Source: Meira nashicola | Lineage: Eukaryota > Basidiomycota > Exobasidiomycetes > Exobasidiales > Brachybasidiaceae | NCBI GenBank assembly: GCA_001600355.1 | Contig: BCJU01000004.1 | Span: 1,488,001 to 1,552,000, forward strand | DNA length: 64,000 nt | Direction: 5' to 3' | Shown here: positions 10,406-21,300 of the stretch, one piece after another | Layout of the letters: each line of letters begins with the position of its first letter | Numbering within the stretch: position 1 is the first letter of the stretch | Made by a program: the position numbers and the translations under genes | The notes under the pieces: generated by a model | Told to the model about the DNA's origin: nothing | Seen by the model: the letters and a program-made list of their open reading frames with translations, nothing else | Database searches by the model: none

Positions 10406-13171
10406 ATGGTTTCAACGCCAGCAAGAAAGGATGATGCTGGTGGAAATGCAAAAGGTTCAACAACGGAGGGAGGTAGCCTAAATGCATCAAATTCTGCATC
10501 CGCTACAGATGCAAATTCTAAGAAACAGCAAACATCAACTTCCATTCAACCTGATCCTTCAGGTTCGGTATCACAACAATCTCTTAGCGGTGCTTCAAGT
10601 ACTCCAGGTGGATTAAATACACCAAACACACTTTTAAGCGATTCAATGACGCCATCTCAAACGTCTGCTGTACTTTCTTACTTTAAAAAGCGAGGATTCA
10701 AAAAAGGAGAAGATACTTTAAGAGCAGAAATCGAAGCATTGACAAACGGTCAAAATCCTCAACAAGCAAGATCGAATATTGGCATGAGATTTGGCAGTCC
10801 ATCTGTCAGTTTGTTCGATTTAGCAGTAAAGAGTGCACCACGTGAACCCAATTCGACAAGTAATGCGAATGGAACGTCGAATGGATCGACTAGCTCACCT
10901 TTGGGACAATTGGAACAAGCTGCTGTTCAAGCATTGATGTTAGATCCAACAGATAGATCTCGAGGTTTTAGCAAGCTAAGGAATTGGTGTGAAGGCAGTT
11001 TAGAGATTTATCAACCTGAATTACAGCCTCTCTTATTACCCTTATTTGTTCACAGCTATTTGGATTTGATTGATTTAGGTTTCGGAGCGGCAGCATCAGC
11101 ATTTTATACGGCAAACTCATGGACATTCTTACCCCAACATGCTGCCCTGCTTGCCGATTTGCGATTCATTTCTCTTCCATCGCACGTTGCTGATGATCCT
11201 ATCGCTCAAAGATTCAGAAGTGAAAGGTTTGTGATCAAAATGACATCAACTGTATTCTCACTATTATTGGGATGGCTTACCGACGGAAGCGGGCCAGCAG
11301 GTGGTGCAGGTGCCGGTGAAGGAGTAGGTGATGACGGAACAGGTGAACATGACCGACGGGCTCGAGAGGCAATGTTGAAAATTATCAATGAGAGGATGCG
11401 CGTTCAAGTTATAGATGTAAAATCACAACAGCTAAGCATAACAGCACTTGAAGAAGGTACTGGACTAACAGGAGCAGGTCCAGCATATTCTGCTACAGGA
11501 TTCAAATCTCGCAAGTATCCTGCACTGCAATCAGCAGTCGTTTCCGATCGTGATGCAGTGTTGGATTACAATCAAAATGCAGCAGGCCCTCAATTGAAGT
11601 TGGGAGCTGATATTCCTCTATCGGAGAAATTGCAGACAGAAGTAGAGCGAGAAGTGGAAAGAGAGGTAAATGTAGAGAATAGCAAGCAAGGTAATGAGCA
11701 AAATAAAGCTAGCACACCGAATGCCGGCTCTGTTGCACCCAATCAAAAAGGTCTCCTGCAACCTACGTATTCTGACTTACCACCACAAGCACCTGTATAT
11801 CGAGTGATTGACATAGAACGTGAAGTGGCAAAAGTGCGAGATGCAAGGAAAGCTTTGCGATTCAATCTTTCGTTAAATGCAACGACGGGAGAAACCTCGA
11901 TCGCCAATCTATCAGGCCCTTCTTTCATGTCAAATGTCCGCGATGCGAGCTTCAATGCGATGGGCGAAGAAGGTGCAAAAGCAGCAAGGATAGCAGCCTT
12001 ACCAAGCATTTGCTCTTATACCTATCATGATGCTGACGATGGTCTCACCTGCTCAAAGTTCTCCCCCGATCTCAGCTTGATGGCAGCCGGATTCGAGGAA
12101 AGTTATGTGCAAATTTGGAGTTTGAAAGGCGAACCTTTACGTGGTCTCCGCAATGATTTCACTCTTTCACAGGTACGTGATCGAAAAGCATTGGATCGTC
12201 ATCGTGAACGGACAACTCAGTCAACGAGGAAATTGATAGGTCATAGTGGGCCAGTGTATGGAGTATCATTCGATCCGATAGGAGGAAGTGCAGCTCCACC
12301 TAGACATCTACTTAGTGCAAGTGCTGATTCTACTGTTCGTCTATGGAGTTTGGAAACATTTACAGCTTTGGTAGCCTATAGGGGACATCAACAGCCTGTA
12401 TGGGATGTTGAATGGAGTCCTTTAGGATTATACTTTGCCACTGTTAGTGCGGACAAGACGGCAAGATTATGGAGCACAGAACGTGTGAACCCATTGCGAA
12501 TGTATGCCGGACATTTGAGCGATGTAGACTGTCTCAATTTCCATCCAAACAGTTTATATTTGGCAACAGGATCATCCGATCGTTCATGTAGATTGTGGGA
12601 CGTACAACGTGGAGCATGTGTACGATTATTTGTAGGACATCAAAGTGCGATTTCATGCGTTAAAGTTAGCCCTGATGGTCGTTATCTTGCTTCAGCAGGT
12701 GCAGGTAATTCACCTACAACGGCAGCCGATGGAAATGATTGTTCGATCAGCATTTGGGATTTGGGCAGTGGAAAGAGAATAAAAAAGATGTGGGGACATA
12801 CAGCTCCAGTCTTATCTATGGATTTCAGTGTTGATGGATCGATGCTCGTTAGTTCTAGTTCTGATTGTCAAGTTCGTTGTTGGGATGTTCGTGGAGCAGG
12901 TGGTGTACGTAAACCTAATGCTTTTGGATCTTCTTTGAAAAGTGCAACGATGAATGATGGTCCTTTGAGTGGTAATGCAAATGGGGGAGCTCAAGATCCA
13001 ATCATATTAGCTGATGGACAAATTCAAAATTCATCCGAAGCAAACGAACAACAATCCAGTGCAGATTGTATTACGACAATGTTCACAAAACAAACTCCTA
13101 TGTTGGATGTTCACTTTACTCCTCGAAACCTTTGCTTGACTGCAGGCGCTTTTGATGCGAGCGTTTTTTGA
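10406..13171 (+). CDS. TAF5: TFIID subunit TAF5 (LisH + NTD2 + WD40)
   Basis: 921 residues with the full TAF5 layout. A LisH-like helix pair (SAVLSYFKKRGFKKGEDTLR) lies near residues 85-110. The TAF5 NTD2 domain spans about 170-300, with the characteristic YQPELQPLLLPLFVHSYLDL. A linker follows, and WD40 repeats run from about 535 to the C-terminus. Repeat signatures include GHSGPVYGVSFDP, GHQQPVWDVEWSP, YAGHLSDVDCLNFHP and GHQSAISCVKVSP, each closed by LWS or LWD. TAF5 is a scaffold of TFIID, and in some fungi of SAGA, in RNA polymerase II initiation. The acidic/Ala-Gly stretch near 300-330 looks like a lineage-specific insert. Single exon; the ATG at 10406 precedes a Ser/Asn-rich tail. Confidence 0.93.
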   Translation: MVSTPARKDDAGGNAKGSTTEGGSLNASNSASATDANSKKQQTSTSIQPDPSGSVSQQSLSGASSTPGGLNTPNTLLSDSMTPSQTSAVLSYFKKRGFKKGEDTLRAEIEALTNGQNPQQARSNIGMRFGSPSVSLFDLAVKSAPREPNSTSNANGTSNGSTSSPLGQLEQAAVQALMLDPTDRSRGFSKLRNWCEGSLEIYQPELQPLLLPLFVHSYLDLIDLGFGAAASAFYTANSWTFLPQHAALLADLRFISLPSHVADDPIAQRFRSERFVIKMTSTVFSLLLGWLTDGSGPAGGAGAGEGVGDDGTGEHDRRAREAMLKIINERMRVQVIDVKSQQLSITALEEGTGLTGAGPAYSATGFKSRKYPALQSAVVSDRDAVLDYNQNAAGPQLKLGADIPLSEKLQTEVEREVEREVNVENSKQGNEQNKASTPNAGSVAPNQKGLLQPTYSDLPPQAPVYRVIDIEREVAKVRDARKALRFNLSLNATTGETSIANLSGPSFMSNVRDASFNAMGEEGAKAARIAALPSICSYTYHDADDGLTCSKFSPDLSLMAAGFEESYVQIWSLKGEPLRGLRNDFTLSQVRDRKALDRHRERTTQSTRKLIGHSGPVYGVSFDPIGGSAAPPRHLLSASADSTVRLWSLETFTALVAYRGHQQPVWDVEWSPLGLYFATVSADKTARLWSTERVNPLRMYAGHLSDVDCLNFHPNSLYLATGSSDRSCRLWDVQRGACVRLFVGHQSAISCVKVSPDGRYLASAGAGNSPTTAADGNDCSISIWDLGSGKRIKKMWGHTAPVLSMDFSVDGSMLVSSSSDCQVRCWDVRGAGGVRKPNAFGSSLKSATMNDGPLSGNANGGAQDPIILADGQIQNSSEANEQQSSADCITTMFTKQTPMLDVHFTPRNLCLTAGAFDASVF

Positions 13172-13412
13172 TGATGCTTGCTGTGTTTTCTGAAAACTTT
13201 GTACTTTGTACTGTAAAATACATACGGATAAAACCTAGTTTGAACGCGTGTGTGAAAGGTGCAGCAAATTAAAGGTGAGATTAGATTAACAGTAAATTAG
13301 ATAAAAAAACTGCCAGAGTCTTGTTTGACATTCATCTACTTCTTCCACTACCTTTACTCTGTATATACCAAAAAAGAAGAGTTAAAAGTTCGAGAGCATC
13401 ACACAAGATAGG

Positions 13413-14062
13413 ATGGCGAGCTTTGTAGGGCGGATACGATCATCTTTGCCTTCATTATCAGTCGAACTGGAGAATAAGGTGAGTGAATGCAACTAGGTAA
13501 ATGCATAGAATCAGAGAAAAAAAAAAGTCATGATTAGCTAACGATGCTACAATATCATTACTGTTAGGGCTCCGTCGCTCGTGATCATTTAGCAGGAGAA
13601 AGAACGTTTTTGGCATGGTTACGTACTTCTTTAGCATTGGTAAGCTTAGGCGTTGCAATTGCGCAATTGTTCAAATTACCTGAATTAGTTGAGCCAAGTT
13701 CGAATAAAGGAAGGGGAAGTGGTGGACCTTCTTTGTTACAGTACATCTTTGGATACAGTGAGGCAGAACCAGCATATAATTTACAAATCAATCAAGAAGG
13801 AGGAGAAGATATGTTCGATCCACTAGCTTTGAACAGATTAGACAGTTTACGTTCATTAGGAAAACCACTTGGAGGAACATGTATTGCTCTTGGTGCATTA
13901 TGTTTAATTATGGGAGCTTATCGATATTTTAAAGTTCAAAAAACTTTAATTAAAGGTTCTTTTCCACCTTCTAAAGTTGAAATTTCAATTATGGCTTTAT
14001 TCACTGGTGCTTTAATCGTTGCTGCTTTTGGTATAATCGTTGGCGCTCAATTGAATAGATAG
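13413..14062 (+). CDS. DUF202-domain small membrane protein (spliced)
   Basis: My model has two exons, 13413-13478 and 13568-14062, giving 186 residues. The intron (13479-13567, 89 nt) has a GTGAGT donor, a GCTAAC-like branch site and a TTAG acceptor. It joins ENK to GSVARDHLAGERTFLAWLRT, the diagnostic DUF202 entry motif (usually RDxLAxERTFLAWxRT). That fit supports the splice. Three hydrophobic segments follow: one in the LALVSLGVAIAQLF region, one at GGTCIALGALCLIMGAY, one near the C-terminus at ALFTGALIVAAFGIIV. DUF202 proteins are small vacuolar or mitochondrial-type membrane proteins of mostly unknown role, and the fold is shared with the VTC1 subunit of the polyphosphate polymerase complex. 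This one has an extra Gly/Ser-rich loop between spans 1 and 2. Orientation and spacing to MED8 suggest nothing functional. Confidence 0.82.
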
Positions 14063-14307
14063 AAGAAACTCCTTTGTAAAACAATATTTCTTGCAGTATA
14101 ATGTCACCTTCTAATACATACTATTGCCATATCACTTTAATCGCCATCATCTATTGAAAGATTCCTTCATCACTATCCGACAACACCTTTTGAAGCGTGC
14201 CTTTTTTCATATCTTCGCACGGACGCGTGGGAGTCAACTTTAATTTTAGGTTGAATTGAGAAGAATGTTAGCTCATGTAATTCAACCACCAACACTTTCA
14301 GATCATC

Positions 14308-15351
14308 ATGGCACCCAGACCATCGCAGGGTGGAGCGATGGCACCGACAAACAATGCAACAGGAATACGAATGCCAATACTGTCAAAAGCACCTTTACCG
14401 CTCGAACAATTAACACAACTTCAACGTAGGATGGCACATCTTTTAAATTCAATTACAGAATTACAAGAGCATGTAATGAATGCACAAACGTTAGATGAAT
14501 GGCCATCATTATTAAGTAGACATTTAACAATCGTTTCACAAACACATTCATTAAGTCAATTCATCTCTTTAGCAAATCCGAATAACCTTAACGCTCAATT
14601 AACAAAACGTGATGAAATTTTAATGGAAGATGCAATGCAAAATAATAAATTCGCTCAATCTGATGATTTTGATAGTGGAGGAGGAGGATTGGGAAATAAT
14701 GGTTCAAATGTTGCAACTCATGATGCTCTTTTTGGTGGAAAACTTGGTGGTGGGAAAAGTGACAAAACGGAAGAAGGACTTAAATTACCAAAGTTGACGT
14801 ATAGTGATGGAGAGAATAATCCGCTCAGAAAAGTAGCTCCACATCCATTTTATGCATTAGATGCTGAAAAAGCACAAACGGTTATTCCTTCTCTTTTATT
14901 ACCAAGAGGATTAGATGGAAAAGTTACTGAAGATGCAGAAAAGAGATGGCAAGGATGGTTAAAAATGTATGCAGGCATTCAAGATCCTTTACCTGGTAGC
15001 AAAGAAATGAATTCGATTGACTTGGAATCAAAAAGAGCATGGATAGAACAAATTCATAATCAAATACGAGAATTTGATCTTTTTGCTTCTAAAGCTACAC
15101 GTTCTTACATACATGCAAGAGAAGCCACTGACGAATTAGGTCAAAGATACGATTGGAAAATGCGTTTAGCGCCCGATGAAGATAGCGATCAGGAAGAATT
15201 GGAAGAAGACATAAAGATGGAAGAGGAAGAAGAGGAGGTCAATGAAGCTGATGTTGATCGAAAGCGGAAGCGAGAAGATGAAGATGGACAAAGCGGTAAA
15301 GATATCTCTTTGAAAGGTATTCAGGAATTTCTTAAATCTGGTCAAGTCTAA
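14308..15351 (+). CDS. MED8: Mediator complex subunit 8
   Basis: 347 residues. The N-terminal helical region (about 28-95) contains PLEQLTQLQRRMAHLLNSI followed by the LQEHVMN and EWPSLLSRHLTIVSQTHSL segments characteristic of Med8. In the Mediator head this helix contacts Med18/Med20 and TBP to pass activator signals to RNA polymerase II. A second conserved helical part lies at about 225-285 (KRWQGWLKMYAG onward). The middle has a Gly-rich spacer. The C-terminus (about 290-330) is very acidic, then basic (a KRKRED-type stretch that could serve as a nuclear signal). It starts at ATG 14308. It converges with the glycosidase gene, only about 80 bp apart, so the 3' UTRs may overlap. Confidence 0.88.
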   Translation: MAPRPSQGGAMAPTNNATGIRMPILSKAPLPLEQLTQLQRRMAHLLNSITELQEHVMNAQTLDEWPSLLSRHLTIVSQTHSLSQFISLANPNNLNAQLTKRDEILMEDAMQNNKFAQSDDFDSGGGGLGNNGSNVATHDALFGGKLGGGKSDKTEEGLKLPKLTYSDGENNPLRKVAPHPFYALDAEKAQTVIPSLLLPRGLDGKVTEDAEKRWQGWLKMYAGIQDPLPGSKEMNSIDLESKRAWIEQIHNQIREFDLFASKATRSYIHAREATDELGQRYDWKMRLAPDEDSDQEELEEDIKMEEEEEEVNEADVDRKRKREDEDGQSGKDISLKGIQEFLKSGQV

Positions 15352-15432
15352 ATGCGCATTGTATACATAATAATGAAACTGTATTTCTGTATTTGTACGA
15401 TATTACATACAATTCTATCTATACCAATCATC

Positions 15433-17322
15433 TTAATAATGAGGTCTACGGCCAAACACATGACGAAGTTTTTCAGGATCGATCTTTTGTTCACGTTCTT
15501 TTGTAAGGATTCCGTTTGTTTCTTGCTCAGTATCTGTCGTTTGTGTATAACAAAAACCTTGACAGATACCTCCGTCGATAATTGCATCTACTACTCCTTT
15601 AATACGTTCGAGTAGTTCATCTGAATTTGCTGCTTTATGATAACCCCAAGAATCTTTTCTATCTCCATCCGCTCCTTCTAAAGAAATACCTCCCATTTCT
15701 GTGCACAAGATTGGTTTACCATCATATGCTGGTTCTCCAGGCAAAATAATATCTTTACCTGATTTAGGCATGAGGATCAGATTAATATTTGCCGCCGTAT
15801 TACGTAAGACGTTTGCATCGATATAATCATGAAAGCCCAACATATCTCCCGGACCTTGCTCCCAACCATCATTTGAAATGATCAATCTAGATGGATCAAG
15901 TGTTTTTGTTAAATAATACATTGCCGTCAAATAATTTCTCTGTCTTTGCGATTGAGGTAAATTTGGTACACCCCAAGATTCATTAAAAGGCGTCCAAGAA
16001 ATGATTGAAGGATGATTGATTTGTTGCATTACTGCTTCCGTCCATTCAGCTTGAAATCGTAAAATTGCTTCTTGTGAGAATGCATATGGACTTGCCATTT
16101 CACCCCAAACCAAATAACCCAACTTGTCTGCCCAATAAAGGAATCTTGGATCTTCAACTTTTTGATGTTTTCGGCAACCGTTCATTCCTACTGCTTTCAT
16201 ACCTTCGATATCAATCTTGAAAGCTTCATCTGTTGGTGCTGTTAATCCTGATCCTGGCCAATATCCTTGATCGAGATTCAAAGCTTGGAATAGACGAACG
16301 TTATTCAAGTATACCTTTCCATTTTCCACATGAATTTTACGCATGCCCGTATATGTTTGTACAACATCCAAAACTTTTCCTTCAGAAGTGATCAAAGATA
16401 ATTGAATGTCATACAAAGTTGGATGATCTGGACTCCAAAGTGCAATGCCTTCTTGCCATTGTTCTTTTTTGATCACACTTTCTAATGAATTTGGACGTTC
16501 AATTCCATCAAATAAAACTCCAACTGTTACTGCAGCTGATGCTGTTTGATTTGAGATCGAATTACGACTTGATCCGACAAAGACTCCGGACAATGTTACA
16601 ATCGCTTCCAAGAACGCACCAGCTGTATGCGCATCACGTCCACTCGTTCCTACATTAGCCAAATCTGCTGCTACGTGGATGGTGCCACGATCGATATCGG
16701 TTGTGATAACTGCTTTATCAATATGAGATCTACCAACATGTTCAAGCCAAACAGGTTGCCAAATTCCAGAAGTAGGATAATACCATATACTTTCAATTTC
16801 TTGTTTCCAATATTGTTTTCCACGTGGCTGTGTGACATCGTTTGGAGCATCACGTACACGAATGACGATTGGAATTTGTTGTGAATCTTTTCCTCCAACA
16901 AAATGTTTTAATTGAGGAGTTATATCGCATTTGAATCCAACATGACCACCTTGATGTTGTTTAACTTGAACCCCTCCAACCCAAATTGTACATTGATAAT
17001 CTACTGCTCCAAAATGTAATAATACACGATCCGTTTCATCTTTTTCAATTTCTGTCGGTTTTTCGATCGTACGTGCATACCAAATCACTTCATGTACATT
17101 CTTATCTGCAATTCCAGATGCTTCTGTTTGATGTGCAAATGGTACAACGATCGTCTTTTCAAATGGTCCTTTACCTTCTCCGTTCCATTGCCACCAACCA
17201 TGATATTCTCCAATATCATGATCATCAAATACAAAATTCCATTCGCAATTCAATGTTTGCCATTGTGTTTTCGGTCTAAACCAATCAGGTCTTGGATGTT
17301 CTGGTCTTGGAATTTTTGTCAT
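15433..17322 (-). CDS. Glycoside hydrolase family 2 enzyme (beta-galactosidase/glucuronidase-like)
   Basis: 629 residues with the three-domain GH2 core. The sugar-binding beta domain is at about 20-200 (including PFAHQTEASGI and WYARTIE), an immunoglobulin-like domain follows at about 205-330, and a TIM barrel runs to the end. Catalytic residues are visible: the acid/base Glu is E448 in FNESWG, and the nucleophile is E542 in CTEMGG. GMNGCRKHQKVEDPRFLYWAD is the usual GH2 barrel entry, here with KHQK. No signal peptide is present at the N-terminus (MTKIPRPEHPRPDW), so it is probably intracellular and acts on short imported glycosides. The exact sugar specificity cannot be read from sequence. 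Single exon with an ATG at 17322. Confidence 0.88.
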   Translation of the reverse strand: MTKIPRPEHPRPDWFRPKTQWQTLNCEWNFVFDDHDIGEYHGWWQWNGEGKGPFEKTIVVPFAHQTEASGIADKNVHEVIWYARTIEKPTEIEKDETDRVLLHFGAVDYQCTIWVGGVQVKQHQGGHVGFKCDITPQLKHFVGGKDSQQIPIVIRVRDAPNDVTQPRGKQYWKQEIESIWYYPTSGIWQPVWLEHVGRSHIDKAVITTDIDRGTIHVAADLANVGTSGRDAHTAGAFLEAIVTLSGVFVGSSRNSISNQTASAAVTVGVLFDGIERPNSLESVIKKEQWQEGIALWSPDHPTLYDIQLSLITSEGKVLDVVQTYTGMRKIHVENGKVYLNNVRLFQALNLDQGYWPGSGLTAPTDEAFKIDIEGMKAVGMNGCRKHQKVEDPRFLYWADKLGYLVWGEMASPYAFSQEAILRFQAEWTEAVMQQINHPSIISWTPFNESWGVPNLPQSQRQRNYLTAMYYLTKTLDPSRLIISNDGWEQGPGDMLGFHDYIDANVLRNTAANINLILMPKSGKDIILPGEPAYDGKPILCTEMGGISLEGADGDRKDSWGYHKAANSDELLERIKGVVDAIIDGGICQGFCYTQTTDTEQETNGILTKEREQKIDPEKLRHVFGRRPHY

Positions 17323-18392
17323 TATTACCTCAGTAGACAGTGAATGAAAAGAAGCAGCTTCAGAATCAAGAACACAAATTTTGTCTTATGCGGGGAATTC
17401 GCAAAAGTGGCCCATGCGTGCATGACAGCTGTTCTATGCTATAAACGTCGCGCTATTGATAGTCTAAAAAGGTGCGGGAGGCAAATAAACACAACTCGCA
17501 CGAAAAGTAGATTCAGTTGTCTTGATGCTCCTAATCGAGTTATTCCCGTCATCAGGCACAATCTTTTATTTGTTAAGCAGATGCATATGCCGGTACATAT
17601 GTATGTACAAAAGTGAGCGCCAAAAGGGTCACTTATACCTATTGCAATGAATGAGATAGCATAAGCAACAATGAAAGTCTTGCTTTGCTTTATTGCCTGA
17701 AATTGTTTTTTTTATTTTGTCTAAAAATGAAATTGATTTTACACCTCGTAAGCGCGCGTTGAACAGGCGAAAAGCAGCTGCTTATTTAGGGTTTGTGTGG
17801 CTGTGACAATTATTCTTTTTCTTTTCTTTTTGATCGTTATCCGATGGGTTCATACATGTCTTCTTTTTGCTGAGTCGCATGAATGAAAATTTCATAATTT
17901 TACGATCTCCATGGGGTCCGAGTATGTTATCGGGATAGATAATCCTTTCAGTCACAGGAGATTGTTTAAACCATATGGACAGAGAAGCGAAGCATAGTAT
18001 TAATAATGTCTTCATGTTTCCCCCGCGGAGTATGCACAATAATGCAGACGCACAGAGAGAAAAAGAAAAGAAAAGGTGCAGCAAGTTCCATACACCTGTA
18101 ACGCGTGCATACATTTGCGGATCGAGCAGAAGGGCACATTAGCAGAAAGATTCAATTACACATTTTTATCACGACTAGCCCGAAAGCGATTGTTGAATCC
18201 TTTTTGTCTTTCTTTTGCCATCGACGGATACTTTCAAACTGACATTGGATTCGAGAAAGTGATGATTATGCTCAATTCAACCATCATATTCCTATCAATA
18301 TAACATTCACAACAAGCATTCCGCAGTAGAAAGATAACAGCCACGCAAAACGCTGCGTAACTTTCCGCGCCGCTTCTACTTTGATTGTGATC
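17323..18392. other. Divergent intergenic region, glycosidase/ABC transporter
   Basis: About 1.07 kb between two divergent start codons. It holds a possible 77-codon secreted-peptide ORF on the minus strand (17782-18015, listed separately). The rest shows A/T-rich runs and no other convincing gene. Confidence 0.5.
17782..18015 (-). CDS. Possible small secreted peptide (77 residues)
   Basis: A short ATG-started frame in the promoter region between the glycosidase and the ABC transporter. The first ~17 residues (MKTLLILCFASLSIWF) make a good signal peptide: a lysine, then a hydrophobic core. The mature part is basic and contains two cysteines near the C-terminus (KKTCMNPSDND, then NNCHSHTNPK). 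No family is recognised. It may be a chance frame, because it is short, lies in AT-rich sequence and shows no introns or homologous copy in the window. Confidence 0.25.
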   Translation of the reverse strand: MKTLLILCFASLSIWFKQSPVTERIIYPDNILGPHGDRKIMKFSFMRLSKKKTCMNPSDNDQKEKKKNNCHSHTNPK

Positions 18393-21300
18393 ATGTCAGA
18401 TCTACGTAATCAAGATGAATTACATTTACACGAGCAAAGTTCAAATACACCTTCGGATAGTCAAAAAAGTGAAATTGCGAATGAAGAAACGACAAAAACA
18501 TTACCATCTTATAAACCAAACGATGAAAAATCAATCGTTACTTCAATCAATAATACAGTTGTAACGGGAGTAGAAAAGAATGAAGACCAAGATGGAAATA
18601 ATAGTGTTGCTGTTGATATGTCAGATGGAGAAGGAAGTATAGATGATGAAGAAATGATTTTGGCAAAAGCAAGATTTTTTGACTTATTCAGATTTGCAAC
18701 AAAATGGGATATCTTTTGGAATTTATGCGGTGTCGTAGCAGCAGGTGCAGCAGGTGCCGCTCAACCGATTATGACAATCATCTTTGGTAATTTAACAACA
18801 ACTTTTTTAACTTACACAAACACTCTTTCCGATCCAAATGCAACTCCTGAAAGTTTAGCTGCAGCACGAGCGACACTTCAACATTATATTAGTCAAGATG
18901 CTCTTTATCTCGTTTATACGGGTATTGCCATGTTTGGTGCAACATATATTTATATGGCAACATGGATTTATACAGGAGAAGAGATCACAAGAAGAACTCG
19001 AGAGACTTATTTAGCTTCAATATTACGTCAAGAGATTGCATATTTCGATACAATCGGAGCAGGAGAAGTAACTTCACGCATTCAAAATGACATTCACCTT
19101 ATTCAAGAAGGTATTTCAGATAAATTTCCAATGAGCGTTATGTTTGTTGCAACTTTTATTGCCGGTTTCGTTGTAGCATATGCTCGTTCATGGCAATTAT
19201 CTCTCGCTATGAGTTCAGTTTTGCCATGCATTATAGGAGCGGGTGCTTTGATGAACGTATTTGTGACGAAATATCAACAGATCGAATTACAATATATAGC
19301 TCAAGCTGCTTCTGTAGCAGAAGAAGCTTTAAGTACTGTTCGAACTGCAAAAGCTTTTGCTATTGAACAAAGATTGGTTGACTTATACGATGAAAGTAAT
19401 GTAGAAACGACAAAGCAAGGAAAGAGGAAAGCTATCGTTCAAGGTGTTGGTTTTGGAATTTTCTTTTTCGTTATTTATGCTTCTTATGGTTTAGCTTTCT
19501 ATTTCGGTTCAAAGTTATTAGCAAGCGGTCATTTGGATAGTGGTACAGTGATGAACGTCATCTTCTCAATCTTTATTGGTGCATTCTCATTGGCAATGTT
19601 GGCTCCTAATCTTACAGCTTTATCTTATGCCACTTCTGCTGCTGCAAAAATTTATGAAACTATCGATCGACAATCTCAAATTGATTCTTCAAGTTCGGCA
19701 GGTTTGAAACCTGAATCGTGTATCGGAGAAATTGAATTACAAAACGTCTTTTTCCGTTATCCTGCTAGACGTGAAGTGCCAGTTATGGAGGATTTCTCAC
19801 TTCAAATTCCCGCTGGAAAATCGACTGCTTTAGTAGGTGCAAGTGGTAGTGGTAAATCAACCATTGTTGCTTTGCTAGAACGATTTTATGATCCTGATGA
19901 AGGCCGTGTTTTATTGGATGGAGTTGATACAAAAGAATTAAATTTGATTTGGTTACGTACTCAAATGGGTTACGTTGCTCAAGAACCAGTTTTATTCTCT
20001 ACTACAATTCGAAAGAATATTGAATACGGTCTTATCAATACAGCATACGAACATCTCTCACCCGAAGAAAAGGATAAAATGGTTAAAAATGCAGCAGAAC
20101 AGTCAAATGCGCATGGCTTTATTACTCAATTACCAAACGGATATGATACGCTTGTGGGAGAACGAGGATTTTTGTTAAGTGGTGGACAAAAACAAAGAGT
20201 TGCAATCGCTCGTGCAATTGTTAAGAAGCCAAAGATTTTATTATTAGATGAAGCAACATCTGCTTTAGACACGCAAAGTGAAGGTATAGTACAAGAAGCT
20301 TTAGATCGTGCTGCAAAAGGAAGAACGACAATCGTGATTGCACATCGTTTATCAACGATTCGTAAAAGTGATAATATCGTCGTTATGGGTAAAGGTGTAA
20401 TTTTGGACGAAGGAACGCATGATTCACTTTTGGCTAAATTAGAAGGACCTTATTTCGGTTTAGTAAATGCACAAAAGATTCGAGCAGGTGATTCGACAAA
20501 TAATACGTATGATCGTGAAGAAGATATTCGTAAAGCGAAAGAAAAAGAAGAACGTGAAGCTGAAAAGTTAAGATTAGAAGCTAAAGCAGAAATGCCAGAA
20601 GGTCTTATGAGACGAATTACAAGTCGAAGTGTCTTGAGCGGTATGAAAGAACAAAAGCCAAAGAAAAAGAAAGAAAGAAGAAGGAGTTTATTTTACCTTC
20701 TTTATCGTTTAGCATTGATCAATAAGGATTATATTTGGACATTATATGTTCCTGGTATTATTGGTTCGATTGCTTCAGGAGCCGTTTATCCTTGTTTTTC
20801 AATCTTGTTTGGTAAATCGTTGCAAGATTATTCACTTTGTAGCGCTCACGAAGGCGGATTTAATGGAAGTAGAATGCAATGTCCCGAACCAAATCGTTCA
20901 ATCATGCGACATAATAGTGATCAAAATGCTCTTTGGTTCTTTGTTATTTCAATCCTTGCAGTAATTGCAATCGCTATTCAAAATGGATTTATGATTTTGG
21001 CTTCAAGTATTTTAATGGAACGTTTAAGACGTATGACTCTCAAAGCAATGCTTCGTGCTGATGTTAGCTTCTTTGACGAAGAAGAGAATAGTAGTGGTAC
21101 TTTAACTTCTGCTCTTGCGGAAAATAGTCAAAGGATTAATGGCTTAGTTGGAGTTACATTGGGAACGATTATTCAAAGTGTTAGTACATTAATCATTGGT
21201 TGGGTTATCGCTCTAGCATATGGATGGAAATTAGCTTTACCAATGATAGCCACAAGCCCTCTTACTTTATCAGCAGGATTTATTCGATTACAAATTGTGG

